Origin: Brucella pseudintermedia
GTDB lineage: Bacteria > Pseudomonadota > Alphaproteobacteria > Rhizobiales > Rhizobiaceae
Assembly (NCBI RefSeq): GCF_042697365.1
Contig: NZ_CP137604.1
Length of the DNA stretch: 64,000 nucleotides
Direction: 5' to 3' (one strand)
Position numbers and translations under genes: made by a program. Below are positions 42,212 to 50,973 of the stretch, piece after piece. Each line of letters begins with the position of its first letter. The first letter of the stretch is position 1. The notes beneath the pieces were generated by a model that saw only the letters and a list, made by a program, of their open reading frames with translations, did not search any database and had not been told where the DNA came from.

Positions 42212-42775
42212 CTATCTCAGGACGCGGATTACAGTCCGGCTTGTCAGATGAGGCAGGAGGCGCGCCATGTCGGCGCGCTTCAATGCTATGCAGCCTTCGG
42301 TCGGCGTATAGCCCGGTCGCGCCAGATGGAAAAAGATCGCGCTGCCGCATCCGCGACGGCGCGGCGCGATGTTCCAGTCCATGACGATGCAGACGTCGTA
42401 GAGATCGTCGCGCCGCCACATATCCTCGTGACTTGCCGCATAAGGCAGCCTGACGGGACAGTTGTAATTGGCATCGGACGGCGCATCGCACCAGCCGTCC
42501 AGACGCCGGACACGACTGAGCGGCAACCGTGAGGATGGCAACAAACCCTTGTCGCCCCGCCTGTATCCATAGAGCAGCCGCATGGTTGCCAGAGGCGTCG
42601 CGCCATCACCTTCGCGCTTGAAAGCGCTGATGCCCCCCTTGCCAAGAGCACATTCTAGCACCAGATTGCCCGCAACAAGCAAGCCGCGAGTATTGTGACC
42701 CGGCTTGGCCCGAACATCGATGACGCCAATTCCCCGGCTGATTCCATATCTGGCCAAGCCCCGCCTCCGTGACAT
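42212..42775 (-). CDS. L,D-transpeptidase (YkuD) family protein
   Basis: A 187-residue protein with a YkuD catalytic core: HLARPGYTPTEGC with His150 and the nucleophile Cys162, followed by IALKRADM. YkuD enzymes make 3-3 peptidoglycan crosslinks or attach lipoproteins in the periplasm, and COG3786 members like this are less studied. No signal peptide is visible; the N-terminus is Arg-rich (MSRRRGLARYG), so either export is unusual or the true start differs. It is divergent from the cenR-like gene. Confidence 0.85.
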   Translation of the reverse strand: MSRRRGLARYGISRGIGVIDVRAKPGHNTRGLLVAGNLVLECALGKGGISAFKREGDGATPLATMRLLYGYRRGDKGLLPSSRLPLSRVRRLDGWCDAPSDANYNCPVRLPYAASHEDMWRRDDLYDVCIVMDWNIAPRRRGCGSAIFFHLARPGYTPTEGCIALKRADMARLLPHLTSRTVIRVLR

Positions 42776-42899
42776 GTTTGTTTAAAACCGTTGTCGGCGG
42801 ACGCAAAAACCTGTTTCGCGTTTCGCCGCTTCAACTTGTCTCCATTAAATGTCATAAAACACCAAGAGCCATTTAAATCAAAGATTAACGAGGACAGGC

Positions 42900-43583
42900 A
42901 TGACAGGCCGTACGATACTGATTGTGGACGATGACGAAGATCTCCGTTCCATCCTCGTCGAACAGCTGGAGCTGTGCGAAGAATTCCAGATCCTGCAGGA
43001 AGACAATGCCACCAAGGGCATCCAGACTGCGCGAAACGGCATTGTTGACCTCCTGATCATGGATGTCGGCCTGCCAGATATGGACGGTCGGGAAGCTGTA
43101 AAGCTGCTGCGCAAGGGCGGCTTCAAGGCGCCGATCATCATGCTCACCGGTCACGACACAGAATCGGATACGATTCTCGGCCTCGAATCGGGCGCCAATG
43201 ATTACGTCACCAAGCCGTTCAAATTCGCGGTCCTTCTGGCCCGCGTGCGTGCGCAGCTGCGCCAGCATGAACAGAGCGAGGATGCTACTTTCATCGTTGG
43301 ACCCTATACGTTCAAGCCCGGCCAGAAATTGCTCATTGATGAGAAGGGCAGCAAGATTCGCCTCACCGAAAAGGAAGCGGCGATCATCAAGTACCTTTAT
43401 CGCGCTGGCGACAAGGTTATCGGCCGCGATGTCCTGCTGGAAGAGGTGTGGGGCTACAATTCAGGCGTCACCACGCACACGCTGGAAACCCACGTCTATC
43501 GTCTGCGTCAGAAAATAGAAAAAGATCCGTCCAATGCGGCGCTTCTCGTCACAGAAAGCGGGGGATACAAGCTTGTCCCATGA
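42900..43583 (+). CDS. cenR: OmpR-family response regulator, CenR-like
   Basis: A 227-residue two-domain regulator: receiver (about 4-118) with phospho-acceptor Asp55 in LLIMDVGLPDMDG, acidic pocket Asp10-Asp12, Thr84 and Lys106; then an OmpR-type winged helix (about 130-227) with TLETHVYRLRQKIE. The receiver (LEQLELCEEF, NATKGIQTAR, GHDTESDTILGLESGANDYVTKPF) reads like CenR, the envelope-integrity regulator of Caulobacter and Brucella. No histidine kinase is nearby, as for CenR. A TTAA-N8-TTAA near-CtrA site lies just upstream. Confidence 0.88.
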   Translation: MTGRTILIVDDDEDLRSILVEQLELCEEFQILQEDNATKGIQTARNGIVDLLIMDVGLPDMDGREAVKLLRKGGFKAPIIMLTGHDTESDTILGLESGANDYVTKPFKFAVLLARVRAQLRQHEQSEDATFIVGPYTFKPGQKLLIDEKGSKIRLTEKEAAIIKYLYRAGDKVIGRDVLLEEVWGYNSGVTTHTLETHVYRLRQKIEKDPSNAALLVTESGGYKLVP

Positions 43584-43617
43584 TGGACAGCGCCCGATGC
43601 AGGTGTATTGACGATCC

Positions 43618-44076
43618 ATGGCGCTTGATGACGATATTCGCATTCTCGGCACGGTGGGCCTGTTCGAGTCTTTCACGGCCGAACAGCTGCGGTTGCTTGC
43701 CTTCGGTGCCGAACGCCTGGTTCTCAGAGCCGGACGTGAGCTTTTCCGTGAGGGGCAAAGTGCCGACTGCGCCTATATCGTCGTATCGGGCAGCATTACC
43801 CTGTTTCACGAACAAAACCAGGGGCGGATAGCCATCCGCCCCGTCGGCCCCGGTGCCATGATTGGAGAAATGGCCCTCATCGCCCAGACCTCGCGTCTAA
43901 CCGGTGCGGTCGCCGAAGCCGAAACCGAAGTCATCCGCATCAGCCGCGCAATCTTTCGGCGTATTCTGGAAGAATATCCGGAAGCGGCAGCAGCACTCCA
44001 CGCCCATATCAGCCGCAACCTGCTGGAACTGATCGGCGAAATCGAAAAAGTCGCGCCGCGGCTCAACGGCGGCTGA
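43618..44076 (+). CDS. Stand-alone cyclic nucleotide-binding domain protein
   Basis: A 152-residue protein consisting almost only of a cNMP-binding beta-barrel (about 15-120): LFREGQSADCAYIVVSGSITLF, GPGAMIGEMALIAQTSRLTGAVAEAETEV, and RILEEYPEAAAALHAHISRNL. There is no winged helix, so it is not a DNA-binding Crp/Fnr protein. The conserved phosphate-cassette (GEMALI...SR) has Glu and Arg, so nucleotide binding is possible. It starts 34 bases after the cenR-like gene on the same strand and may work with it. It is convergent with xthA. Confidence 0.87.
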   Translation: MALDDDIRILGTVGLFESFTAEQLRLLAFGAERLVLRAGRELFREGQSADCAYIVVSGSITLFHEQNQGRIAIRPVGPGAMIGEMALIAQTSRLTGAVAEAETEVIRISRAIFRRILEEYPEAAAALHAHISRNLLELIGEIEKVAPRLNGG

Positions 44077-44080
44077 TCTC

Positions 44081-44887
44081 TCAATCCAGATTGAATGTCG
44101 CAATGACCGGCACGTGATCGGACGGCCGGTCCCAGCCACGCGCGTCGCGAAGGATTTGCAGGCCCTGCATATGCCCTTCAAGATCGGCGGAACCCCAGAT
44201 GTGATCCAGCCTGCGGCCACGATCCGATTCATCCCAGTCCTTGGCGCGATAGCTCCACCAGGTGAAGATTTTCTGGTCTGCCGGAATAAGATGCCGCATC
44301 AGGTCGCTCCAGCCGCCCTTGACGCGCAAATCTTCCAGCGTCTCGGTCTCGATCGGCGTATGGCTGACGATTTTCAATAGCTGCTTATGCGACCAGACAT
44401 CGTTTTCGAGCGGGGCGATGTTGAGATCGCCGACGAGGATAGATGACAGCCCATCCTGCCGGTCGGCGACAATGGCGCGCATTTCCTCGAGAAAAGCCAG
44501 CTTGTGCGCAAACTTCGGATTGATTTCCGGGTCCGGCTCGTCACCACCCGCGGGTACGTAGAAATTATGGATGCGAAGCTTTTTGCCGCCTGCTTCGACC
44601 ACCGCGCTCAGATGCCGGCAATCGCCCATATCACAGAAGCCAATCTTTTCGACTCCTGTCAGCGGACGTTTGGAAACCGTCGCCACGCCGTGATAGCCCT
44701 TCTGGCCGCTGATCGCGATATGTTCATAACCGAGCGCGCGAAACCCTTTGGCCGGGAACAGATTGTCGGGACATTTCGTTTCCTGAAGACACAGAACATC
44801 CGGCTGATAATCGCGCAGAAACTGTTCGACCAACGGCATGCGCAGGCGAACGGAATTGATGTTCCAGGTAGCAACGGAAAAAGCCAT
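44081..44887 (-). CDS. xthA: Exodeoxyribonuclease III
   Basis: XthA is the AP endonuclease and 3' repair nuclease of base-excision repair. The 268-residue protein has the ExoIII fold motifs: TWNINSVRLR at the start, LCLQETKC with the metal-binding Glu, FYVPAGGDEPD, VGDLNIAPLENDVW with the catalytic Asp/Asn, RRLDHIW and PSDHVPV with the final Asp-His. Length is typical. It lies after lolA on the same strand with an 89-base gap. Confidence 0.95.
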   Translation of the reverse strand: MAFSVATWNINSVRLRMPLVEQFLRDYQPDVLCLQETKCPDNLFPAKGFRALGYEHIAISGQKGYHGVATVSKRPLTGVEKIGFCDMGDCRHLSAVVEAGGKKLRIHNFYVPAGGDEPDPEINPKFAHKLAFLEEMRAIVADRQDGLSSILVGDLNIAPLENDVWSHKQLLKIVSHTPIETETLEDLRVKGGWSDLMRHLIPADQKIFTWWSYRAKDWDESDRGRRLDHIWGSADLEGHMQGLQILRDARGWDRPSDHVPVIATFNLD

Positions 44888-44976
44888 GAAGATAGGACTC
44901 GCAGCAACGAAAGGATGCTGCGAACCTAATCATTTATCCGGCAAATGCAAACGGATTGCCTGTCACAAACTGACGA

Positions 44977-45669
44977 TTACTGACCTTTGCGCTTCATGGC
45001 GATGCGCTGATAGTCGATCTTGAACATATCGTCGGTAAAACGCACGCCTGTGCGCACATTGAAGATCATGACAGTGGTATCGAGCTTTTGCGCGTCGGTG
45101 ATGGTCCACTGCTTCAGCTCGTAGGATTTGGGATCGAACATCATGGTGATTTTCGAATCGCCGAAGATCGACTTGTCGCCCAGCACCAGCGTGGTCATGT
45201 CCGGCTCCTGCTTCACATTCTGAAGACGGCCGCCGCCAAGATCAATGCGGTCTGCCAGAAGCAGCTTCAAGGGCGTCTTGGAAAGCGGATAAAGGTCCCA
45301 TGTGTCGAGCTTGCGATTGTTGATGACGACCGATTCGCCATCCGAAATCACCCGGATCGGGGAATTGTTGTAATTGAAGCGAATCCTGCCCGGACGCTCG
45401 ATATAGAAAGTGCCGCCCGTCTGCTCGCCCTTCGGTCCGAACTGCACGAACTCGCCGGTCATGGTGCGTACCGATGAGAAATGGTCTGCAATCTGCTGCG
45501 CCGCCGCACCGCCGCCAGCGCCCTGCGCCATCGCGGCGACCGGTGCCAGAACCAGCGACGTCATTCCAAGCCCCAGCGCTCCCATTCCCAACACGGCTGC
45601 AAGGCGTCCAGCTTTCGCGAAGGCGGTGAAACGGGAGAATATCATCGGCAAACTTTCTCTTTTCGTCAT
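44977..45669 (-). CDS. lolA: Outer-membrane lipoprotein carrier protein LolA
   Basis: LolA shuttles lipoproteins from LolCDE across the periplasm to the outer membrane. The 230-residue precursor has a long signal peptide (about 1-50, with GALGLGMTSLVLAPVAAMAQ and a probable cut after MAQ) and the LolA half-barrel: TGEFVQFGPKGEQTGGTFYIERPGRIRFNY, SVVINNRKLDTWDLYPLSKTPL, and ITDAQKLDTTVMIFNVRTG near the end. It is 40 bases after ftsK on the same strand. Confidence 0.94.
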   Translation of the reverse strand: MTKRESLPMIFSRFTAFAKAGRLAAVLGMGALGLGMTSLVLAPVAAMAQGAGGGAAAQQIADHFSSVRTMTGEFVQFGPKGEQTGGTFYIERPGRIRFNYNNSPIRVISDGESVVINNRKLDTWDLYPLSKTPLKLLLADRIDLGGGRLQNVKQEPDMTTLVLGDKSIFGDSKITMMFDPKSYELKQWTITDAQKLDTTVMIFNVRTGVRFTDDMFKIDYQRIAMKRKGQ

Positions 45670-45709
45670 TCTGTTTCACTACGCCGTCAGTTGGGCGCGA
45701 GTATGGCCA

Positions 45710-48283
45710 TCAGAAATCATCGTCACCGGTCGGCACCAATATTTCACGCTTGCCCGCATGGTTGGCGGGACCTACAATGCCTTCCTCCTCCATGCGCTCG
45801 ATGATGGACGCAGCACGGTTATAGCCGATGCCCAGACGGCGCTGGATGTAGGACGTCGAAGCCTTCTTGTCGCGCAGAACCACGGCGACGGCCTGATCAT
45901 ACGGATCGTCGGAATCCTCCAGATTGCCGGTTCCGGCCGGGCCGCTGCCGCCTTCGTCCTCGTCTTCATCCTCGGTGATGGCGTCGAGATATTCCGGCAC
46001 ACCTTGAAGCTTCAGATGCTGCACGATGCGCTCCACCTCGTCGTCACCAACGAATGGGCCATGCACGCGCTGGATGCGTCCGCCGCCAGCCATGAAGAGC
46101 ATATCGCCTTGGCCGAGAAGCTGTTCGGCGCCCTGCTCGCCCAGAATGGTGCGGCTGTCGATCTTCGATGTGACCTGAAACGAAATGCGGGTCGGGAAAT
46201 TTGCCTTGATCGTTCCGGTGATGACATCGACCGAGGGGCGCTGCGTGGCCATGATGACGTGAATGCCCGCTGCACGCGCCATCTGCGCCAGACGCTGCAC
46301 CGCGCCTTCGATATCCTTGCCCGCGACCATCATCAGGTCGGCCATTTCGTCGATGATCACGACGATATAGGGCATCGGTTCGAGATCGAGTTCTTCCGTC
46401 TCGTAGATCGCCTCGCCCGTATTGCGGTCAAAGCCGGTCTGCACGGTGCGCGCAATCGGCTCACCCTTTTTCTGCGCAAGGCCGACACGCTGGTTGAAGC
46501 CGTCGATGTTGCGCACGCCGACCTTGGACATCTTGCGATAGCGGTCTTCCATTTCGCGCACGGTCCATTTGAGCGCGACGACCGCCTTCTTCGGATCGGT
46601 GACAACAGGTGTCAGCAGATGCGGAATGCCGTCATAGACGGAGAGTTCCAGCATCTTTGGGTCGATCATGATCAGGCGGCATTCCTGCGGCGTCATGCGA
46701 TAAAGCAGCGACAGGATCATGGTATTGATCGCCACCGACTTGCCCGAGCCGGTGGTACCGGCCACGAGAACATGCGGCATCTTGGCGATATCGGCGATGA
46801 CCGGCTCGCCATTGATGGTTTTGCCGAGTGCAAGCGCCAGCTTCGCCTTCGATTGCTCGAAGTCGCGGCTTGCCAGCATTTCGCGCAGGTAAACCATTTC
46901 GCGCTTCGGGTTCGGCAGTTCGATGCCGATGGCATTGCGCCCCGGAATGACCGCAACGCGCGCCGCGATCGCGCTCATCGAGCGGGCAATGTCGTCGGCA
47001 AGGCCGATGACGCGCGAGGACTTGATGCCGGGAGCTGGTTCAAGCTCATAAAGCGTCACCACCGGGCCGGGCTTCACATTGATGATTTCGCCGCGCACGC
47101 CGAAATCTTCCAGCACGCCTTCAAGCAGACGCGCATTCTGTTCCAGCGCGTCCTTGGAAAGCGCTGGGTCGCGCTGAACGAGCTTCGGTTCGGCAAGGAA
47201 ATGGAGCGACGGCATTTCAAAAACGCCATTGTCCTTGAGGAAGGAGGGCTGCGCCTCGCGCTGGGCGCGCGGGCCGGGCTTCGGCGACGGTGCGGCCTGT
47301 TCCACACGCGCCTTGCGGGCGCGGGGCGGCGGCGCATCATGCCATTCCTGACCGGCGAGCGGCGTGTCGTCATCCATATCGTCCATATCGAAAGGCGGCG
47401 CGTCGTCGACGGCGGCAGGCGCCCCGAAACCGGGCTCCCGGCGCGGCGCACTGCGCGCTTCGGCGTTGCGGCGCACGACGCGCATATCGTCGAAATCGTC
47501 CTCGCGCGAGCGCCGTCGACCCAGCCCGGTCAGGCGCTTGAAATTGGCGGTCGTCGTCAGTGCCAGATGAGTGAGAGCCCCCATAAGCTGAAAACCGCCA
47601 CCGGCAGATGCTTCATCATCCTCGTCATCAGCAACAAAATCATCTTCGGCACCGCGATGAGCCGAGACTTGCCCGGGGTTGACAATACCTGCGCCGCGCC
47701 CGACGATGCCGCTGGCAAAAAGGCAGAGCCAGAAAGCAGGGACTGCAAGGACAAGTGCAATGCCCGATGCGATTGCGCCTTGCGGGAAACCGCCGAGGAA
47801 GAGGCCCGGGAATTTCAGGATCATGTCGCCGAAAACGCCACCGAGGCCGATTGGCATCGGCCAGCTTGCCGGCACGGCAAAGCAGCTCGCTATGGCGGCA
47901 AACAACAATGCGGCGCCGAACCATGCGAAGCTGCGCTTGGCCACACGCCCGATGCCGCCGCGCGTCATCAACAGCAGCGACCAGACAGCAAGTGGAAGCA
48001 GGGCGGGAACGCTCGCCAGACCGAAAAACTGCATGGCAATGTCGGAGAACACAGCGCCCGGATAACCGAGCGCATTCGTCACCGGATTGTCGGTCGCGTG
48101 GCTGAAGCTCGGATCGGCCACATTCCATGTCGCCAGCGCGCCGACAGCCATGCCGGTGAGCGCCAGGAGCCCCAGGCCAAACAGGATATAGAATTGCCTG
48201 CGGAAGAGATTGGCCAGTTTCAGCCTGTCTTCCGTAATCCGCTCGTCACGCAGCGGGTAAGAGGGCGAATATCCTTGCCGCAT
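45710..48283 (-). CDS. ftsK: DNA translocase FtsK
   Basis: FtsK clears and aligns chromosome ends at the division septum and activates XerCD recombination. From the ATG at 48283 (MRQGYSPSYP) the product is 857 residues: four membrane helices in the first 200, an acidic and Pro-rich linker (about 200-390), then the motor with Walker A GTTGSGKS (about 505-512) and Walker B IVVIIDEMAD, and a C-terminal gamma domain (about 795-857) with ASTSYIQRRLGIGYNRAA. The reading frame stays open for 131 more codons upstream without family features. A perfect CtrA box lies 90 bases upstream. Confidence 0.95.
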   Translation of the reverse strand: MRQGYSPSYPLRDERITEDRLKLANLFRRQFYILFGLGLLALTGMAVGALATWNVADPSFSHATDNPVTNALGYPGAVFSDIAMQFFGLASVPALLPLAVWSLLLMTRGGIGRVAKRSFAWFGAALLFAAIASCFAVPASWPMPIGLGGVFGDMILKFPGLFLGGFPQGAIASGIALVLAVPAFWLCLFASGIVGRGAGIVNPGQVSAHRGAEDDFVADDEDDEASAGGGFQLMGALTHLALTTTANFKRLTGLGRRRSREDDFDDMRVVRRNAEARSAPRREPGFGAPAAVDDAPPFDMDDMDDDTPLAGQEWHDAPPPRARKARVEQAAPSPKPGPRAQREAQPSFLKDNGVFEMPSLHFLAEPKLVQRDPALSKDALEQNARLLEGVLEDFGVRGEIINVKPGPVVTLYELEPAPGIKSSRVIGLADDIARSMSAIAARVAVIPGRNAIGIELPNPKREMVYLREMLASRDFEQSKAKLALALGKTINGEPVIADIAKMPHVLVAGTTGSGKSVAINTMILSLLYRMTPQECRLIMIDPKMLELSVYDGIPHLLTPVVTDPKKAVVALKWTVREMEDRYRKMSKVGVRNIDGFNQRVGLAQKKGEPIARTVQTGFDRNTGEAIYETEELDLEPMPYIVVIIDEMADLMMVAGKDIEGAVQRLAQMARAAGIHVIMATQRPSVDVITGTIKANFPTRISFQVTSKIDSRTILGEQGAEQLLGQGDMLFMAGGGRIQRVHGPFVGDDEVERIVQHLKLQGVPEYLDAITEDEDEDEGGSGPAGTGNLEDSDDPYDQAVAVVLRDKKASTSYIQRRLGIGYNRAASIIERMEEEGIVGPANHAGKREILVPTGDDDF

Positions 48284-48372
48284 ATAGCCTGTCCCGAACC
48301 GAAATATTTGCTGGCCCCTGAGCGGACATGCTCCGGGCACATTGAATCGGTCCGATCCTAATCGCCGGATGG

Positions 48373-48387
48373 TTAATTCCTCATTAA
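48373..48387. promoter_or_regulatory. CtrA-type box upstream of ftsK
   Basis: TTAA (48373-48376), seven bases, TTAA (48384-48387), embedded in the longer palindrome GGTTAA...TTAACC. It lies 90 bases before the ftsK ATG at 48283. It matches the full CtrA consensus, suggesting cell-cycle control of ftsK, consistent with the similar box at ftsE. Confidence 0.7.
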
Positions 48388-48425
48388 CCATGCAGGAACT
48401 GCGAACAAATCCCATTGATGAAATG

Positions 48426-48455
48426 AAAAAGGCGCAGTTTCCCGCGCCTTTTTCC
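48426..48455 (-). terminator. Terminator of amtB
   Basis: AAAAAGGCGC (48426-48435) pairs perfectly with GCGCCTTTTT (48444-48453) around an eight-base loop, 21 bases after the amtB stop. A- and T-runs on the two sides allow function on either strand; it separates amtB from ftsK. Confidence 0.88.
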
Positions 48456-48473
48456 GCTTGAGACAATCCCGCT

Positions 48474-49775
48474 CTATTGAACGGATTCGCCGTGCAAAGC
48501 GATGTCGAGGCCTTCGATCTCGGCCTGCTTGCTGGGCCGCAGGCCCATGATGGCCTTGACCACATAGAGGATGATCGCAGTGGCAATCGCGGTGTAAACG
48601 ATGGTGATGGCCGCGCCGAAGAACTGCTTGCCGATAGTGGCCCCTTCGCCAGCGGGGTTGATCGCTGCATCGGCAAAAAGGCCGGTCAAAACAGCACCCA
48701 CGAAGCCGCCTACGCCATGGACGCCGAATGCATCGAGTGAATCGTCATAGCCGAGCGCGTGCTTGATCTTGACTGCCGCCAGATAGCAGACCGCACCGGC
48801 GACGATACCGATGATAAGCGCCCCTGTCGGATTGACGAAACCGGCGGCAGGCGTGACGGCAACAAGGCCTGCAACGGCACCCGAGACGATGCCAAGCACG
48901 CTTGGCCTGCCCGCTACCGCCCATTCAACGAACATCCAGGCCAGAGCAGCACCTGCGGTCGCAACCTGCGTGTTGAGCATGGCAACACCAGCGAGCGCGT
49001 TGGCCCCGGCAGCAGAGCCGGCATTGAAGCCGAACCAGCCAACCCACAGCAGAGCGGCGCCGATAACCGACAGGACAAGATTGTGCGGCGCCATGTTGGT
49101 GTGGCCGTAACCGTCGCGCTTGCCGATGATGAGGGCGGCAACCAGGCCGGCGACGCCGGCATTGATATGGACAACCGTGCCGCCAGCAAAATCAAGCACG
49201 CCGTCCGAAGCCATGAAGCCACCGCCCCAGACCCAATGCGCCACCGGAATATAGACGATGAACAGCCACAGTGTCAGGAAGACCAGCATGGACGAAAACT
49301 TCATCCGCTCGGCAAATGATCCGGCGATAAGTGCAGGCGTGATGATGGCGAAAGTCATCTGGAAGGTGATGAACACATATTCGGGAATTGTTCCCGTCAG
49401 CGATTCCATCGTGACGCCGGAGAAGAAGGCCTTGGAAAGACCGCCAATATAGGAATTGAGTGAGCCGCCATCGGTAAAGGCCAGTGAATAGCCTGCGATC
49501 ATCCACAGAATGGACATGAGACAGGTGATGGCAAAGCTCTGCATCACCGTGGACAGCACGTTCTTCTTGCGCACCATGCCGCCATAAAACAGCGCCAGAC
49601 CCGGTATGGTCATCATCAACACCAGCGCGGTTGAAGTCAGCATCCAAGCCGTATCGCCCGTATCGAGGGTTGGTGTCGGTGCGGTCTCCTGTGCAATTGC
49701 CGTTCCCGCCATGGCGACGAGCGCAGGCAAGGTAGCCAGAAGGGCCGTTTGCTTGTTTCTTCCTGTTATGAACAT
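48474..49775 (-). CDS. amtB: Ammonium transporter AmtB
   Basis: A 433-residue ammonium channel with a cleavable signal peptide (to about residue 28, AMAGTAIAQ) and eleven membrane helices. Typical segments are FYGGMVRKKNVLSTVMQ, MTFAIITPALIAGSFAERMKF, VHINAGVAGLVAALIIGKR (with a pore His) and DDSLDAFGVHGVGGFVGAVLTG (the second pore His). Most amtB genes are preceded by glnK, which gates the channel; no glnK is next to this one. It is monocistronic between its own terminator and tesB. Confidence 0.96.
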   Translation of the reverse strand: MFITGRNKQTALLATLPALVAMAGTAIAQETAPTPTLDTGDTAWMLTSTALVLMMTIPGLALFYGGMVRKKNVLSTVMQSFAITCLMSILWMIAGYSLAFTDGGSLNSYIGGLSKAFFSGVTMESLTGTIPEYVFITFQMTFAIITPALIAGSFAERMKFSSMLVFLTLWLFIVYIPVAHWVWGGGFMASDGVLDFAGGTVVHINAGVAGLVAALIIGKRDGYGHTNMAPHNLVLSVIGAALLWVGWFGFNAGSAAGANALAGVAMLNTQVATAGAALAWMFVEWAVAGRPSVLGIVSGAVAGLVAVTPAAGFVNPTGALIIGIVAGAVCYLAAVKIKHALGYDDSLDAFGVHGVGGFVGAVLTGLFADAAINPAGEGATIGKQFFGAAITIVYTAIATAIILYVVKAIMGLRPSKQAEIEGLDIALHGESVQ

Positions 49776-50073
49776 CGAATATCTCCGTCGAAGGGCGGCT
49801 TCAAACGCGGCTGCGCTGGAAAGACCGGTTCAAACAGAGAGAAACAAAATTCATGCCAGTTGGCAGAAACAGATAAATTAACTGCAAATTTTGTGATGTC
49901 GGGTACGCCCGACGCGGGAATTTGCCGCTGCGAATGTGTTGCTACGGACGCAGCTCCAGACCGAATGATGCCTAACTGGTTCATTCGATTCGGTTTTACA
50001 CCGCGGCACCTCGCAAGCCACTCGCGAAATGCCTTAAATTTAACCAGTCACTTAATCCCTGATTAAAAACTAA
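49776..50073. other. Intergenic region between tesB and amtB
   Basis: A 298-base gap between the tesB stop and the amtB start on the same strand. It contains no credible gene, in particular no glnK. It carries a perfect TTAA-N7-TTAA site close to the tesB stop and an AT-rich segment around 49870-49900. I do not see a convincing -24/-12 sigma-54 promoter, since TTTGC at about 49888 lacks a GG at the right spacing. Confidence 0.55.
50052..50066. promoter_or_regulatory. CtrA-like box between tesB and amtB
   Basis: TTAA (50052-50055), seven bases, TTAA (50063-50066) fits the CtrA consensus. It lies 277 bases before the amtB ATG and 8 bases after the tesB stop, an odd distance for a promoter, and the region is AT-rich, so chance is more likely than for the ftsE and ftsK boxes. 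Confidence 0.35.
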
Positions 50074-50973
50074 TCAATTGTTCTCATGAACGCGGATAAG
50101 CCCTTCCTGCGCCACCGATGCGATCAGCACACCGTCGCGCGTATAAAGCGCGCCGCGGTTGAAACCACGTGCGCCTGAAGCGCTTGGCGTATCCTGCGTG
50201 TAGAGGAGCCAGTCGTCGAGCCTGCACGGGCGATGAAACCACATGGCGTGATCAAGGCTTGCCACCTGCATGTCCCGGTCGAATATCGTGCGCCCATGCG
50301 GATGAAGCGACGTGTCCAGCAACGTCATGTCGGAGAGATAGGCGAGAATGGCTGCCTGCAACGCCCGGTCATCCGGTACGATGCCACTCGCCCGGACCCA
50401 AACATGCTGGGCAGGCTCGAGCTTCTCACGCGAGAAATAATGGGTAAGCGAGACAGGCTTGATCTCGATGGGCCGTTCCCGCTCCCAGTATTTGCGAACA
50501 TTGGGCGGCGCCATATGGAGATATTGTTCCTTGATGTCACGATCGCCGACGAGTTGCTCGGGCATGGGCAACCCTTCCGGCATCGGCATCTGATGATCAA
50601 GCCCGCCTTCATCGATCTGGAACGAAGCGGAAAGCGTGAAAATTGCCTTGCCATGTTGCTTGGCCAGGACGCGTCGGGTGCTGAAGCTGGAGCCGTCGCG
50701 GATACGGTCCACCTCATAGACGATGGGGATGGCCGGATCGCCGGGCCGCACGAAATAGGCATGGAGCGAATGCACATGGCGCTCGGGCTCGACAGTGCGT
50801 TGCGCGGCAATCAGTGCCTGCCCGATGACCTGTCCGCCGAACACCCGCTGCCAGCCTACCTGTGGACTGTTGCCTCGAAACAGATCCACCTCGAGCATTT
50901 CCAGATCGAGGATGGACAGAAGCTCACGCATTGCCGCCGTCTGCTCGATCCCGGACTTTTCTTTTTCAGACAT
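50074..50973 (-). CDS. tesB: Acyl-CoA thioesterase II
   Basis: TesB hydrolyses medium- and long-chain acyl-CoA. The 299-residue protein is a double hot-dog: DLFRGNSPQVGWQRVFGGQVIGQALIAA (about 26-52), SLHAYFVRPGDPAIPIVYEVDRIRDGSSFSTRRV, and the second domain with SLDHAMWFHRP and GARGFNRGALY near the C-terminus. Start at 50973 (MSEKEK) is where the family begins; the frame extends to 51081 without similarity. It is divergent from the hydroxylase gene. Confidence 0.94.
   Translation of the reverse strand: MSEKEKSGIEQTAAMRELLSILDLEMLEVDLFRGNSPQVGWQRVFGGQVIGQALIAAQRTVEPERHVHSLHAYFVRPGDPAIPIVYEVDRIRDGSSFSTRRVLAKQHGKAIFTLSASFQIDEGGLDHQMPMPEGLPMPEQLVGDRDIKEQYLHMAPPNVRKYWERERPIEIKPVSLTHYFSREKLEPAQHVWVRASGIVPDDRALQAAILAYLSDMTLLDTSLHPHGRTIFDRDMQVASLDHAMWFHRPCRLDDWLLYTQDTPSASGARGFNRGALYTRDGVLIASVAQEGLIRVHENN

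Noticed and set aside
42873..42888. CtrA site ahead of the cenR-like gene
   Set aside because: The two TTAA halves are spaced by eight bases, not seven, so it is not an exact match.
45410..48361. A 983-codon plus-strand open frame antisense to ftsK
   Set aside because: It mirrors ftsK codon bias, lacks any domain features, and has Arg/His-rich composition typical of antisense shadows.
48284..48676. Upstream extension of ftsK to 48676
   Set aside because: The extra 131 codons show no FtsK similarity, would overlap the amtB terminator and end of amtB, and would place the CtrA box inside the gene.
49880..49905. Sigma-54 promoter for amtB
   Set aside because: A TTTGC is present, but the required GG of the -24 element is missing at the right spacing.
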